Assembly: GCA_964625225.1 (NCBI GenBank) | Contig: CAZVAR010000004.1 | Coordinates: forward strand, 1-64,000 | Length of the DNA: 64,000 nt | Direction of reading: 5' to 3' | Source of the DNA: CAZVAR01 sp964625225 | Lineage (GTDB): Bacteria; Pseudomonadota; Alphaproteobacteria; JAJUGE01 | Shown here: positions 35,522 through 43,109 of the stretch, piece after piece | How the letters are laid out: every line of letters begins with the position of its first letter | Position numbering within the stretch: the first letter of the stretch is position 1 | Made by a program: the position numbers and the translations under genes | The notes under the pieces: model-generated | Told to the model about the DNA's origin: nothing | Databases searched by the model: none | The model's input: the letters and a program-made list of their open reading frames with translations, nothing else

Positions 35522-35920
35522 GGCCAGGGTGACCACGGCGACCGGCGTGTCGGCTGGATCGGCTTCCTGCGAAGCCGGGAGCTCGGGCATTGCCGTCTCC
35601 GGGGCGACAGGAGCGTCCGTCGGCGCCATCGCCGGTTCGCCGGTCGGGCAGAGCCGGGCGGCGGCGTAAAGGAACCAGGGTGCCACCTCGAGCGCGAGAA
35701 TGTTCGGATCCTGATGCACCATGCCGGTCAGTACCGCGTGCATCTTCTCGATGCCCTGATCGTGGACGCACCGGACGAACTCGGATTCCCGCTGCGGGTC
35801 GGCTCGTAGCAGGTCCATCAGGCCGCTGAGATAGGCGCCGCGGTCGCGATCCGAGAGCTCTCCGAAATACTGGCGCAAGGTCAGTGCTTCCCCGGTCCCG
35901 GGGAGCAGGACGGTAAGCAT
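35390..35920 (-). CDS. Exported or membrane protein with C-terminal helix, unknown function
   Basis: The product is not recognised. Residues from LRQYFGELSDRDRGAYLSGL onward form a soluble helical region with two cysteines (FVRCVHDQ, ARLCPTG), followed by a proline/alanine-rich linker and a hydrophobic C-terminal helix (PLAAGVAGIVTGLIAALAAA) with a basic tail. The start is uncertain: the ATG at 35920 gives a short hydrophobic N-terminus, whereas the more complete signal-like stretch (RARGRLQRAALATV just before it) would need a start further up, at 36016 or a non-ATG codon. Its 3' end overlaps the tadA tail by 132 bases on the other strand. Confidence 0.65.
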   Translation of the reverse strand: MLTVLLPGTGEALTLRQYFGELSDRDRGAYLSGLMDLLRADPQRESEFVRCVHDQGIEKMHAVLTGMVHQDPNILALEVAPWFLYAAARLCPTGEPAMAPTDAPVAPETAMPELPASQEADPADTPVAVVTLASEVPPLAAGVAGIVTGLIAALAAARLARPLRRRFPAPDPEEAP

Positions 35921-35984
35921 GACCGTTGCCAGCGCCGCCCGTTGCAGCCGGCCGCGAGCTCTGATGAGATATCGGCCGGGACCG

Positions 35985-36866
35985 ATGCTCCCGGGGAAGA
36001 CCAAGTTCGTGCCCATCAACGTTTCGCCATTGACGCCGGTGTTCGGTGCCGAGATCGAGGGGGTCGACCTGACCCGCGCCGTCGACCGGGCCACTTTCGC
36101 CGAGATCCGGGCAGCCTTCGAGGAATATTCGGTCCTGATCTTTCGTGGCCAGCCTCTCGACGATGCACAGCAGATCGCCTTCAGCGAGTGCTTCGGGCCG
36201 CTCGAGGTCACGGTCAAGGCCAACCCGGCAGGCGGTACGACTTTCGCGCGGCAGTCGAACCTCGATATCCGTACCGGGGAGATCATTCCGCCGAACGACC
36301 GGCGCATGATCTATCAGCGCGCCAACATGCTCTGGCACAGCGACAGCTCGTTCAAGCCGGTACCGTCGCTCTGCTCGCTGCTCTCCGCCCGCGAGGTCCC
36401 GCCCGAGGGCGGCGATACCGAGTTCGCGAGCATGCGCGCTGCCTACGATGCCTTGCCGGTCGAGACGAAGCGGCGGATCGAGGGGCTGGCCGCGGAACAC
36501 AGCCTCGCCTACTCGCGCAGCCAAGTCGACCCGACCGTCATGACCGAGGAACAGAAGGCGGAGGTTCCTCCGGTGCGCCAGCCGCTGGTCCGGGTCAATC
36601 CGGTCAACGGGCGCAAGGCGCTCTTCATCGGAGCCCACGCTTCGCACATCGTCGGCTGGCCGTTGGACGAGGGGCGGACATTGCTGCAAGATCTGCTGGC
36701 CCATGCGACGCAGCCGCCGTTCTGCTATGGCCACCGCTGGCGCGAGGGCGACCTCGTCGTCTGGGATAACCGGGCCGTGCTGCATCGTGCAACGCCCTAC
36801 GACACCGTGAAATACCGCCGGCTGATGCAGCGGACAACGGTGGCAGGTGACGCGCAGACCGGCTGA
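35985..36866 (+). CDS. TauD/TfdA-family 2-oxoglutarate-dependent dioxygenase
   Basis: This 293-residue non-heme iron oxygenase couples 2-oxoglutarate decarboxylation to substrate hydroxylation. The iron facial triad is seen as the HxD pair in LWHSDSSFK (about residues 112-120) and a distal histidine in DNRAVLHRATPY (about 261-272), followed by the arginine in YRRLMQRTT that binds oxoglutarate. The N-terminus INVSPLTPVFGAEIEGVDL is typical of 2,4-D/taurine dioxygenases. The ATG at 35985 is used for its GGGAC site; one at 35964 is possible. The substrate is unknown. A hydroxyacid dehydrogenase follows after 35 bases and may be co-transcribed. Confidence 0.88.
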   Translation: MLPGKTKFVPINVSPLTPVFGAEIEGVDLTRAVDRATFAEIRAAFEEYSVLIFRGQPLDDAQQIAFSECFGPLEVTVKANPAGGTTFARQSNLDIRTGEIIPPNDRRMIYQRANMLWHSDSSFKPVPSLCSLLSAREVPPEGGDTEFASMRAAYDALPVETKRRIEGLAAEHSLAYSRSQVDPTVMTEEQKAEVPPVRQPLVRVNPVNGRKALFIGAHASHIVGWPLDEGRTLLQDLLAHATQPPFCYGHRWREGDLVVWDNRAVLHRATPYDTVKYRRLMQRTTVAGDAQTG

Positions 36867-36901
36867 CCCGGGCGGATAAGGACAGCGGGGGAGGGATCAT
36901 C

Positions 36902-37906
36902 GTGCGGATTCTGGTGACCGATCGGAACTTCGTGGGAGAGCCTGCGCTCGAGCGAGCGGCGGCCGGGCCGGGTATCGATCTCACCGTCTTCGAGAGCGCG
37001 GCCTCGGTTCCGGACTCGGCATGGCGCGAAGCGGACGGGATCATCACCTATCGCGGCACCGCACAGGTGATGGCCGCCATGCCGCTATTGGAGTGCTGCC
37101 GCGTCATCGTGCGCGGCGGGGTCGGGTATGACGGTCTCGACCTCGCCGGACTCGGAGCGCGGGGGATCGCCGTCTGCACGGTGCCGGACTACGGCACGAC
37201 GGAAGTCGCCGACCATGCGATCGGGCTGATGCTCGCCCTGCGGCGCGGCATCGGCTGGTACCACGACCGACTGCGCGCCGATGCGGCCGGCAATTGGGGC
37301 TGGGCCGGTCCCCCTTGCCTCGACCGTCTTCGCGGACGGACCGTCGGCATCGTCGGCCTCGGCCGAATCGGCCTCGCGGCGGCGCGGCGGGCCGCGGCCT
37401 TCGATATGCAGGTCCAATTCTACGACCCGCACCTTCCCGACGGGGCGGACCTTGCCACCGGCTATCGCCGCTTGCGCTCGCCGGAAGCGCTGTTCGAAAC
37501 ATCCGACGTTGTCAGCATCCACACGCCGCTGACCGACGATACGCGCGGCTTCGTGAATGCCGACCGGCTGCGCCGCATGCCGGAAGGCGCGGTGCTGATC
37601 AACACGGCACGCGGTCCGATCGTCGACCTCGACGCCCTGGAAGCCGGTCTCCGCGAGGGAAGGCCGGCGGGGGCGGCGCTGGATGTGTTGCCGGTCGAGC
37701 CGCCGAAACAGCCGCACCCGCTGATCCGAGCCTATATGGACCGCGAGCCCTGGCTCGAGGGCAGGCTGATCCTGACTCCGCATGCGGCTTTCTATAGCCC
37801 ACCGGGTCACGAGGACCTGCGGCGGAAAGCGATCGAGACAGCGGCGCTCTTCCTGCGTGAGGGACAACTGCGCAACTGCGTGAACGCGGCGCTGCTGCAG
37901 CGCTGA
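36902..37906 (+). CDS. D-isomer-specific 2-hydroxyacid dehydrogenase, C-terminal-binding-protein-like
   Basis: This 334-residue NAD(H)-dependent enzyme starts with GTG, with GGGGGAGGG about 8-16 bases upstream. The nucleotide-binding loop is TVGIVGLGRIGLAAARRAAA (about residues 147-166). The catalytic Arg region is INTARGPIVDLDAL (about 236-249), the acid in DVLPVEPPKQ, and the histidine in LTPHAAFYSP (about 296-305). The AFYSP after the catalytic histidine is characteristic of the bacterial CtBP-like branch. The substrate is unknown. It follows the TauD-type dioxygenase by 35 bases. Confidence 0.88.
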   Translation: MRILVTDRNFVGEPALERAAAGPGIDLTVFESAASVPDSAWREADGIITYRGTAQVMAAMPLLECCRVIVRGGVGYDGLDLAGLGARGIAVCTVPDYGTTEVADHAIGLMLALRRGIGWYHDRLRADAAGNWGWAGPPCLDRLRGRTVGIVGLGRIGLAAARRAAAFDMQVQFYDPHLPDGADLATGYRRLRSPEALFETSDVVSIHTPLTDDTRGFVNADRLRRMPEGAVLINTARGPIVDLDALEAGLREGRPAGAALDVLPVEPPKQPHPLIRAYMDREPWLEGRLILTPHAAFYSPPGHEDLRRKAIETAALFLREGQLRNCVNAALLQR

Positions 37907-37928
37907 CGCTGCTGTCGGCGGCTTAGAA

Positions 37929-37944
37929 CCGCGGCATGCCGCGG
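37929..37944. repeat. Perfect 16-base palindrome after the 2-hydroxyacid dehydrogenase gene
   Basis: CCGCGGCATGCCGCGG begins 23 bases after the stop of the dehydrogenase gene, in a 296-base gap before the DUF2062 gene. It lacks a T-run, so it may be a rho-dependent or RNA-stabilising hairpin, or a chance GC-rich palindrome. The rest of the gap shows no gene. Confidence 0.45.
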
Positions 37945-38202
37945 GCTGGCCGTCGCGGTCGGCCCTGACCTCATGCCGGCGGTATATCCGACCGGTCCGC
38001 AAGAGCTGCCTCGGTGCGTTGCCGGTCGCTCGCGATCGGACGGGACCGGCCAAACCCTCGGCCGGATTTTCCCCTTACGGGGTTGACGTGAGGCGGCTGC
38101 CGGCACTGTGTCGCCTTGACTCACTGTGCCCGGGATTCTACGTGCTGGCCGGCCCCGATGGCCCGCCCGGCACAGCCGACCGCATCCAAAGGCTGCCTGC
38201 AG

Positions 38203-38826
38203 ATGATGTTCGGACGCCGCGCCCCACTCGGATGGTGGGACCGCTTCCGCCGCAATATATGGCCACCCGGAGGCTGGCGCCGCACGATCTCCTATCATGG
38301 CCACCGTCTTGCGCGTATGCGGGCGTCGCCGCATGCTGTCGCGGCCGGACTCGCCTGCGGCGTGGCAATCGGGGTGACACCTTTGCTGGGTCTGCAGCTC
38401 CTGCTGGCCGCGGCGTTGGCGCTGATCATGCGCGGCAGTGTGCTCGCCTCGGTGGCAGGTACATTCGTTGCCAATCCCTGGACGGTGCCGATCATCTGGC
38501 TGGCGACCTTCCGTCTCGGGAGTTGGATGCTGTTCGGCGACGCCACTGCCGTTGCGGAAAACGGGATCAGTGACGCCCTCGTCGATATCGGCGAGGCGGT
38601 TCGTGCCCGCGACTATGACCGGCTCGAGGCGGAGCTTTGGCCCATTCTGTTCTGCATGCTGGTCGGGAGCCTGCCGCTCGGCGCGGCGGCATGGTGCCTC
38701 ACCTATTGGCCCGCGCGCAGGCTGGTACGCCGCTACCGGGCGCGCCGGCGCTGGGGGCGGCGGCAGGTAGGTGTATTCGCGGCTAACCGTGCAGCCCGCG
38801 CCGACAGCGGTCCGGGCAACTCGTGA
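38203..38826 (+). CDS. DUF2062 membrane protein
   Basis: This 207-residue inner-membrane protein carries the DUF2062 pattern: SPHAVAAGLACGVAIGVTPL near residues 46-65, a hydrophobic LQLLLAAALALIM, then GTFVANPWTVPIIWLATFRL near residues 89-108, and a second helix pair near residues 150-175. The family has no assigned biochemical role. The start is placed at the ATG at 38203, where the basic N-terminus RRAPLGWWDRFRRNIWP typical of the family begins; the ribosome site is weak. The gene stands alone and converges on the histidine-kinase remnant. Confidence 0.85.
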   Translation: MMFGRRAPLGWWDRFRRNIWPPGGWRRTISYHGHRLARMRASPHAVAAGLACGVAIGVTPLLGLQLLLAAALALIMRGSVLASVAGTFVANPWTVPIIWLATFRLGSWMLFGDATAVAENGISDALVDIGEAVRARDYDRLEAELWPILFCMLVGSLPLGAAAWCLTYWPARRLVRRYRARRRWGRRQVGVFAANRAARADSGPGNS

Positions 38827-38851
38827 ACGGCCGGCCGCCGGGTGAGCATCG

Positions 38852-38965
38852 TTACGCGACGATGCGGTCCGCTGGCAGCAGGATCTCCACATCGGTGCCC
38901 CGGCCGACCGTGCTGCGGATCGACAGGCAGCCCGCGTGCATCTCCGAAGGGACCAAGGGTGGCAA
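38852..38965 (-). pseudogene. Remnant of a sensor histidine kinase C-terminus
   Basis: The minus strand reads LPPLVPSEMHAGCLSIRSTV and then GRGTDVEILLPADRIVA up to the TAA at 38852-38854. This matches the last beta strands of a HATPase_c domain (consensus: ExHGGxLxIxSxxGxGTxVxxxLP). The usual GLGLPLVR just before is damaged, there is no start codon or upstream kinase sequence, and the 5' side ends at the P450 stop. It is therefore a relic left by a deletion or by insertion of the lux-P450 block. It is only about 37 codons, so the call rests on the motif match. Confidence 0.72.
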
Positions 38966-38979
38966 GCGCTCCTGTCGGC

Positions 38980-40386
38980 CTAGCCGGCGGACTGCGGTGC
39001 GGTGGCGCGGGGAATGAGGCGCATTCTTGTCCCTTCCTGCGGCCGCAACGTGATCATCGGCTCCGGCTTCGGTTCGATGCCGTCCGGAAGGGTGAGGCGC
39101 CAGCGCTGCGCCACCATGGCTAGCATGATCTGCGCCTCCATCAGCGCAAACCGGTTACCGAGGCAGATCCGGGGGCCGCCACCGAACGGGAAATAGGCGT
39201 AGCGCGGCCGTTCGGCCTGCATTTCGGGCCGGAAGCGGTCCGGGTCGAACCGGTCCGGTTCGTGCCAGAAGCGGGGGTGGCGGTGCACGGCGTAGGGACA
39301 GAGCATGACCGTAGTGCCACGCGGGATCCGTGTGCCCGCAATCGTGTCTTCGGCGACGGCGGCCCGGGAGATGGTCCAGACGGGCGGGTAGATCCGCATG
39401 GCCTCTTCGAACACCATCCGTGTGTAGGGGAGCCGGCCGAGATCGGCGAAGTTTGGCGTGCGACCGCCGAGCACCTTGTCTACCTCACGATGCAGGCGTG
39501 CCTCCACCTCGGGATTGCGGGCCAGCAGGCAGAAGGTCCAGGCGAGGGCGCAGGCCGTGCTCTCGTGGCCGGCGGCGATCATCGATACCACCTGGTCGCG
39601 CAGGACCGCCTGGGCCCGCGGACCCTCCCGATCGGCCGCGGCAATCAGCGCGGACAGCAGATCCTCAGGCGGCCGGGCTTCCGCGCGGCGATCCCGGATC
39701 AGTCGTTCCACGATCGTGTCCACGGTCGCGAGCGCTTGCCGATATGAAGGGTCGAGCCGGCGCAGAAGCGGATCGGGGACGGGCATGAACGACCAGACCT
39801 GACGTTCGATCCGCCTGAGAATCTCGGTCAGCGCCGAATGCAGCGCGTCGTATTCGCCGCTCAGGCGCACGCGGAACAGTGCGCGGGTCAGGGCATCGAG
39901 CGTGAGCCGCATCATCTCGGGCATCAATACGATGGTACCGTCCGTCGCTTTTCCGGAGCCTTGCCAGCGGTCGAGCATGTCGGAGGCGGCCCCGGCGATG
40001 TCCCGTGCCATGGCTTCGAAACGCAAGCCGCCGAAAAACGGATTGGCGGTTCGCCGTTGTGCCAGCCAGGTATTGCCCTCGCTGAGGAAGATGCCGCCGC
40101 CGAGGAGTGGCCTGAAGGCCCGGTAGAACCGGCTCTTCCGATAGTTCCGGTGATTGTCCTGCAGCACATGCTTCACCGCGGCGGGATGGTTGATCATTAC
40201 CACGGGTGCGGTGCCGATGGCGAACCGGACAACGTCGCCGTAGCGGAGCATCAGGTCGACGAAATACTGCAACGGGTCGCGTCGCAGCTCGAGCGCCACG
40301 CCGAGCAGCGGCAGACCGCGTGGCCCTCGCCGCGATGGCGCGCCCCGTGGCGCGCCCGCGGCGAGGGATGTTGAAGGGTCGGTCAT
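38980..40386 (-). CDS. Cytochrome P450 in the luxI operon
   Basis: This is a soluble heme monooxygenase of 468 residues. The I-helix oxygen-activation motif AGHEST is at 272-277, the K-helix ExxR at 328-331 (EEAMRIYPP), and the heme loop FGGGPRICLG at 401-410, with Cys408 as the thiolate ligand. No membrane anchor or reductase domain is fused, so separate redox partners are needed. The ATG at 40386 is chosen because it lies 10 bases after the stop of the 76-residue ORF. The gene is the last of luxR-luxI-ORF-P450. Fatty-acid or fatty-acyl hydroxylation is a common activity of such P450s; the substrate here is not known. Confidence 0.94.
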   Translation of the reverse strand: MTDPSTSLAAGAPRGAPSRRGPRGLPLLGVALELRRDPLQYFVDLMLRYGDVVRFAIGTAPVVMINHPAAVKHVLQDNHRNYRKSRFYRAFRPLLGGGIFLSEGNTWLAQRRTANPFFGGLRFEAMARDIAGAASDMLDRWQGSGKATDGTIVLMPEMMRLTLDALTRALFRVRLSGEYDALHSALTEILRRIERQVWSFMPVPDPLLRRLDPSYRQALATVDTIVERLIRDRRAEARPPEDLLSALIAAADREGPRAQAVLRDQVVSMIAAGHESTACALAWTFCLLARNPEVEARLHREVDKVLGGRTPNFADLGRLPYTRMVFEEAMRIYPPVWTISRAAVAEDTIAGTRIPRGTTVMLCPYAVHRHPRFWHEPDRFDPDRFRPEMQAERPRYAYFPFGGGPRICLGNRFALMEAQIMLAMVAQRWRLTLPDGIEPKPEPMITLRPQEGTRMRLIPRATAPQSAG

Positions 40387-40396
40387 ACGGCCGGGT

Positions 40397-40627
40397 TCAG
40401 CGACTCCCATTGGCGCGCAGTGGCTCGCCGGCGTCGTATGTCGGACGGGCGTCCCTCGCGGCGCCGTCGCGCTCGATGATCTCGGAGGTCGCCGCGGCGG
40501 CCGCACCGATGAAGTGGGCCGGCAGCCGGAGGCCGGCGATCATCGCCTGCCGGTACAAATAGTCGAGACAGCCTTTCAGGGCCTGCGGCGTGCACACGAT
40601 TTCGTCGAAACCGAACTGGTTGTTCAT
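40397..40627 (-). CDS. Small protein of unknown function between luxI and the P450
   Basis: This 76-residue protein has an excellent ribosome site (AGGAGA, 6-7 bases before the ATG), which supports translation. It begins MNNQFGFDEIVCTPQALKGC and contains a helical CLDYLYRQAMIAGLRLPAHF and IGAAAAATSEIIER, followed by a disordered tail. No domain is recognised. It lies 20 bases after luxI and 10 bases before the P450 on the same strand, so all three are made together. A regulatory or carrier-like role with the P450 or LuxI is possible but only inferred from position. Confidence 0.8.
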   Translation of the reverse strand: MNNQFGFDEIVCTPQALKGCLDYLYRQAMIAGLRLPAHFIGAAAAATSEIIERDGAARDARPTYDAGEPLRANGSR

Positions 40628-40647
40628 GAGTATCTCCTAAGGTTCTC

Positions 40648-41349
40648 TCAAGCCGCCTGTAGCTGCCGAGCGTGCACCTGCGGCGGCGGCGCGGTACGAA
40701 GCGGGGATCGACGGAGGGCCGGCGGTGGCTGGCGCAGCACCGGGCCTTCGATGCCCCCTCGTTCCCGGATGCGCGCCAGCACCCGGTCGTCGATGTCGAA
40801 GCGGCCCGCCATGGCAATGGTGTTGCCGATCCGACGCGGCGCGCTGCGCCAGCGCGGCTCGCAGCCGATTCTCGGCAGCAGCCGCGCGATGCGGGCGTCG
40901 TAAACGGTGACGACCTCGTCGACGCCGTAGGCCATGCACAGCTCGACGACGGCACAGAAGATTTCGCTGGTGATCCGACTGAGGGCGGCGAGGCCGCTGC
41001 CGCCGATGTCGCCGTTGCGCCGGCCGGCATCCACCGCGAAGCGGCTGCCCTCCCAGATGCGGGGATGGCGTGGCGGAGGAGCGCCGTCCAGAAGTTCCGG
41101 GAAGACGTCTCGGAGCATGTACGGCCCGGTGGTGGGGAGCATCCGCCAGGTCCCGACCAGATGCTCATCGTCATCGAATGCCAGCAGGTAGATGGGATCC
41201 AGGCTATCGAAGCGGTCCCACTCGAATCCCTCCTCGACGTCGACGTCCCAGTCGAGACGGCCCTTGAACACGCGGCAGCGCAGCCGGTGCATCTCGAGGA
41301 TATCGCGGCGCCGTGTCGCCCAGTCCGAATTGGTCAGACAATCGATCAT
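40648..41349 (-). CDS. luxI: Acyl-homoserine lactone synthase (LuxI family)
   Basis: This cytoplasmic synthase makes an acyl-homoserine lactone from S-adenosylmethionine and an acyl donor. The family's invariant residues all appear: Arg24 and Phe28 in RLRCRVFKGR, Trp34, Asp45 and Asp48 in EWDRFD, Arg69 in GTWRMLPT, and Glu100/Arg103 in IWEGSRFAV. The length is 233; a 35-residue proline/arginine-rich tail is unusual. The ATG at 41349 has GGAAGGGGG upstream. A luxR gene lies 117 bases upstream on the same strand, and the 76-residue ORF and P450 follow. Acyl-chain length cannot be read from the sequence. Confidence 0.95.
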   Translation of the reverse strand: MIDCLTNSDWATRRRDILEMHRLRCRVFKGRLDWDVDVEEGFEWDRFDSLDPIYLLAFDDDEHLVGTWRMLPTTGPYMLRDVFPELLDGAPPPRHPRIWEGSRFAVDAGRRNGDIGGSGLAALSRITSEIFCAVVELCMAYGVDEVVTVYDARIARLLPRIGCEPRWRSAPRRIGNTIAMAGRFDIDDRVLARIRERGGIEGPVLRQPPPALRRSPLRTAPPPQVHARQLQAA

Positions 41350-41366
41350 GGCCCCCTTCCCGATGC

Positions 41367-41382
41367 TTGCCTTCAGGGGCAA
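41367..41382. promoter_or_regulatory. Inverted repeat upstream of luxI
   Basis: TTGCC-N6-GGCAA (16 bases) ends 17 bases before the luxI ATG, just above the ribosome site. It could be an operator for the adjacent LuxR or an RNA hairpin in the leader. It does not match the classic lux-box consensus well, so the link to LuxR is speculative. Confidence 0.35.
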
Positions 41383-41466
41383 TTTGCCGATCGGAAGGGG
41401 AATGGACAGCCCGCCAGAATTGGGGGTTGCCGGGTCGCCCGGCGGTAGCGCCCGGGCAGCGGGCCA

Positions 41467-42195
41467 TCAGGGCACGATGAGGCCGAGCAGGATCGCTTTC
41501 ACCACCGCGTGTGTCTTGTTGTGAACACCCAGCTTGGAAGCCGCCGATTTGAGATAGTGTACGACCGTTTCCTGAGAGAGATTGAGAATCGTTGCGACTT
41601 CCCAGGCGGTCTTGCCGCGGGCCGACCACAGCAGGCACTCGCGCTCGCGCGGCGCGAGCTGGGGCAGCTTCCGTCCAGCACTCGCCAGCGTCCGCTCGAG
41701 CACGGCCTCGTGGCTGTAGATCGCGATGAGATGGAGGGCGTGTCGAAATTCGGGCCACCGTGCGCGGAAGCCGTCGGGTGGTACGCGGGCGGCGACGTTC
41801 AGCGTGGCGAGGCCACGCCCTGGCCCATGCACCGGGACCGTGATGCCGCATCGGAGCCCGAACTCGCTTGCCTCCGCGATCATCCGGCGCTGCGGTCCAT
41901 TGGCCGGTAGGGTCCGCTGCAGGCTCTCCCAGGTGAAAGGGGTGAGCGTGCGCGAGGCAGCCGGCATTACAGGATCGATGTTGACATAGTCGTTGGCGAC
42001 ATAGTGCTCGGTCCAGCCTTCGGGATAACTGCCGAAATAGATGGGCTCGTGCGGGCTGTCCGGAGCGTGCAGGACGAGATACGCGAAGCGGTCGAATCCC
42101 AAGCCGGTAATCTCGCGCTCGATCAGTGCGGACACGGACGGGGCATCGGGCGCCGCCTGCAAGTCGCGGATGAAGTCTTCCAGCCGATCGAGCAT
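41467..42195 (-). CDS. luxR: LuxR-family quorum-sensing transcriptional regulator
   Basis: This 242-residue regulator has an N-terminal autoinducer-binding domain and a C-terminal helix-turn-helix. The ligand pocket residues are recognisable in EGWTEHYVANDYVNIDPVMP (residues about 59-78, WxxxY, Y and D-P) and in TPFTWESL. The DNA-binding domain is LAPRERECLLWSARGKTAWE and following, ending in LKSAASKLGVHNKTHAVVKA (about 215-234). GGGGAAGGCGG precedes the ATG. The cognate synthase gene luxI is next on the same strand. Self-regulation and control of luxI-ORF-P450 is the expected arrangement, but the target sites were not identified. Confidence 0.94.
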   Translation of the reverse strand: MLDRLEDFIRDLQAAPDAPSVSALIEREITGLGFDRFAYLVLHAPDSPHEPIYFGSYPEGWTEHYVANDYVNIDPVMPAASRTLTPFTWESLQRTLPANGPQRRMIAEASEFGLRCGITVPVHGPGRGLATLNVAARVPPDGFRARWPEFRHALHLIAIYSHEAVLERTLASAGRKLPQLAPRERECLLWSARGKTAWEVATILNLSQETVVHYLKSAASKLGVHNKTHAVVKAILLGLIVP

Positions 42196-42534
42196 TACCG
42201 CCTTCCCCGATGCGCCAGCATCAGCATGCGGGCTTGGCGACCCGGCTATGCGAGTGAGCGGGCCTACTTGCAGGCGCAGTGTAATCCATGCGGCAACCGT
42301 TTGTCCTCAGATGATGAGGCCTTCGCCTGCGCGTCTTCGGCGCATTCGTTCTCGTGCCATGCGGTCGGCCGCCGCCAGGATATCGCGCGGATGGTAGAGC
42401 GGCGCGTGTGAAGTGAAATCCTATCTCTTACGGTTGTAAATCGTTGACAAATTCCTGCGGTCCGGTAAAGTCGATCGTCCGGACCCGGATGCAACACCAA
42501 GGCGTGCGGGTCATCATCGCGAAAGGGCAAGGGC
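42196..42534. other. Divergent region between luxR and the exopolysaccharide operon
   Basis: No gene is seen in these 339 bases. The luxR start reads left and the exopolysaccharide genes read right, so two promoters should lie here. The rightward one is assigned to 42444-42471. No lux-box-like palindrome was found on the luxR side. Confidence 0.5.
42444..42471 (+). promoter_or_regulatory. Sigma-70-type promoter of the exopolysaccharide operon
   Basis: A perfect TTGACA (42444-42449) is followed after 16 bases by TAAAGT (42466-42471), and the first ATG lies 64 bases downstream. The surrounding sequence is less GC-rich than average. It would drive the 167-residue protein, the outer-membrane barrel, the export protein and the co-polymerase. 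Confidence 0.6.
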
Positions 42535-43038
42535 ATGTACCGAAGGCTCGCGCTGATGTTGCTCATGGTCGGCGCGGGCCTTGCGGGACCGCTGCCGGCT
42601 GCCGCGACCATTCTCATTAAGGTCCAGCCGGATGGCGGTGTCTTGGTGCTGGCTGGTGACGGGTCGGAACGTGTCATTCCTGCCGACGCCGTCTCGGCAC
42701 TCGAGCTGGGTCTGCTCGGACAGGAGGATCCCGCGGCCGTGGAAGCGACGGTTGCCGAGGTCGTCCAGGCCTGGACGGAAAGCGACCCGGTCCTTGCGAC
42801 CGCGATCGCCGCGTACGCGCTGACACTGGTGCCGGAGGGGCTCGGAACTGCGGTCATCGCCGGCGCGCAGGCGGGGAATCCGGAGGCCGCCGGGGCGATC
42901 GCGGTTGCGGTGGGGCCGGCGCGGAGCGGTAGCTCTAGCGGGGTTTGGGGCGGCGCGGCCGGCAGCATCCATCTCGGGATCGGCGGGATCGGTGGGAATA
43001 CCGCCGAGGTTCAGAACGCCAGCCCGACGACGCTCTGA
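42535..43038 (+). CDS. Secreted protein of unknown function at the head of the exopolysaccharide operon
   Basis: This 167-residue protein has a signal peptide (LALMLLMVGAGLAGPLPAAA, cleavage near residue 25). The mature part starts with ILIKVQPDGGVLVLAGDGSE, then an acidic helical middle, and a glycine/serine-rich C-terminus (GSIHLGIGGIGGNTAEV). No family is recognised. An AAAGGGCAAGGGC site precedes the ATG. It is the first gene after the promoter and lies 71 bases before the barrel protein, so it may be a secreted or periplasmic part of the polysaccharide machinery. Confidence 0.72.
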   Translation: MYRRLALMLLMVGAGLAGPLPAAATILIKVQPDGGVLVLAGDGSERVIPADAVSALELGLLGQEDPAAVEATVAEVVQAWTESDPVLATAIAAYALTLVPEGLGTAVIAGAQAGNPEAAGAIAVAVGPARSGSSSGVWGGAAGSIHLGIGGIGGNTAEVQNASPTTL

Positions 43039-43109
43039 GCCGGCAGCGGGGCGCCCGCTCCGGAGGATGGGGCATCGGCCCAGGCAACAGCGACGTTTTC
43101 GGGGGGCCA

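Noticed and set aside
37929..37944. Palindrome after the 2-hydroxyacid dehydrogenase as a classical terminator
   Set aside because: There is no T-run after the palindrome, so it is reported only as a repeat.
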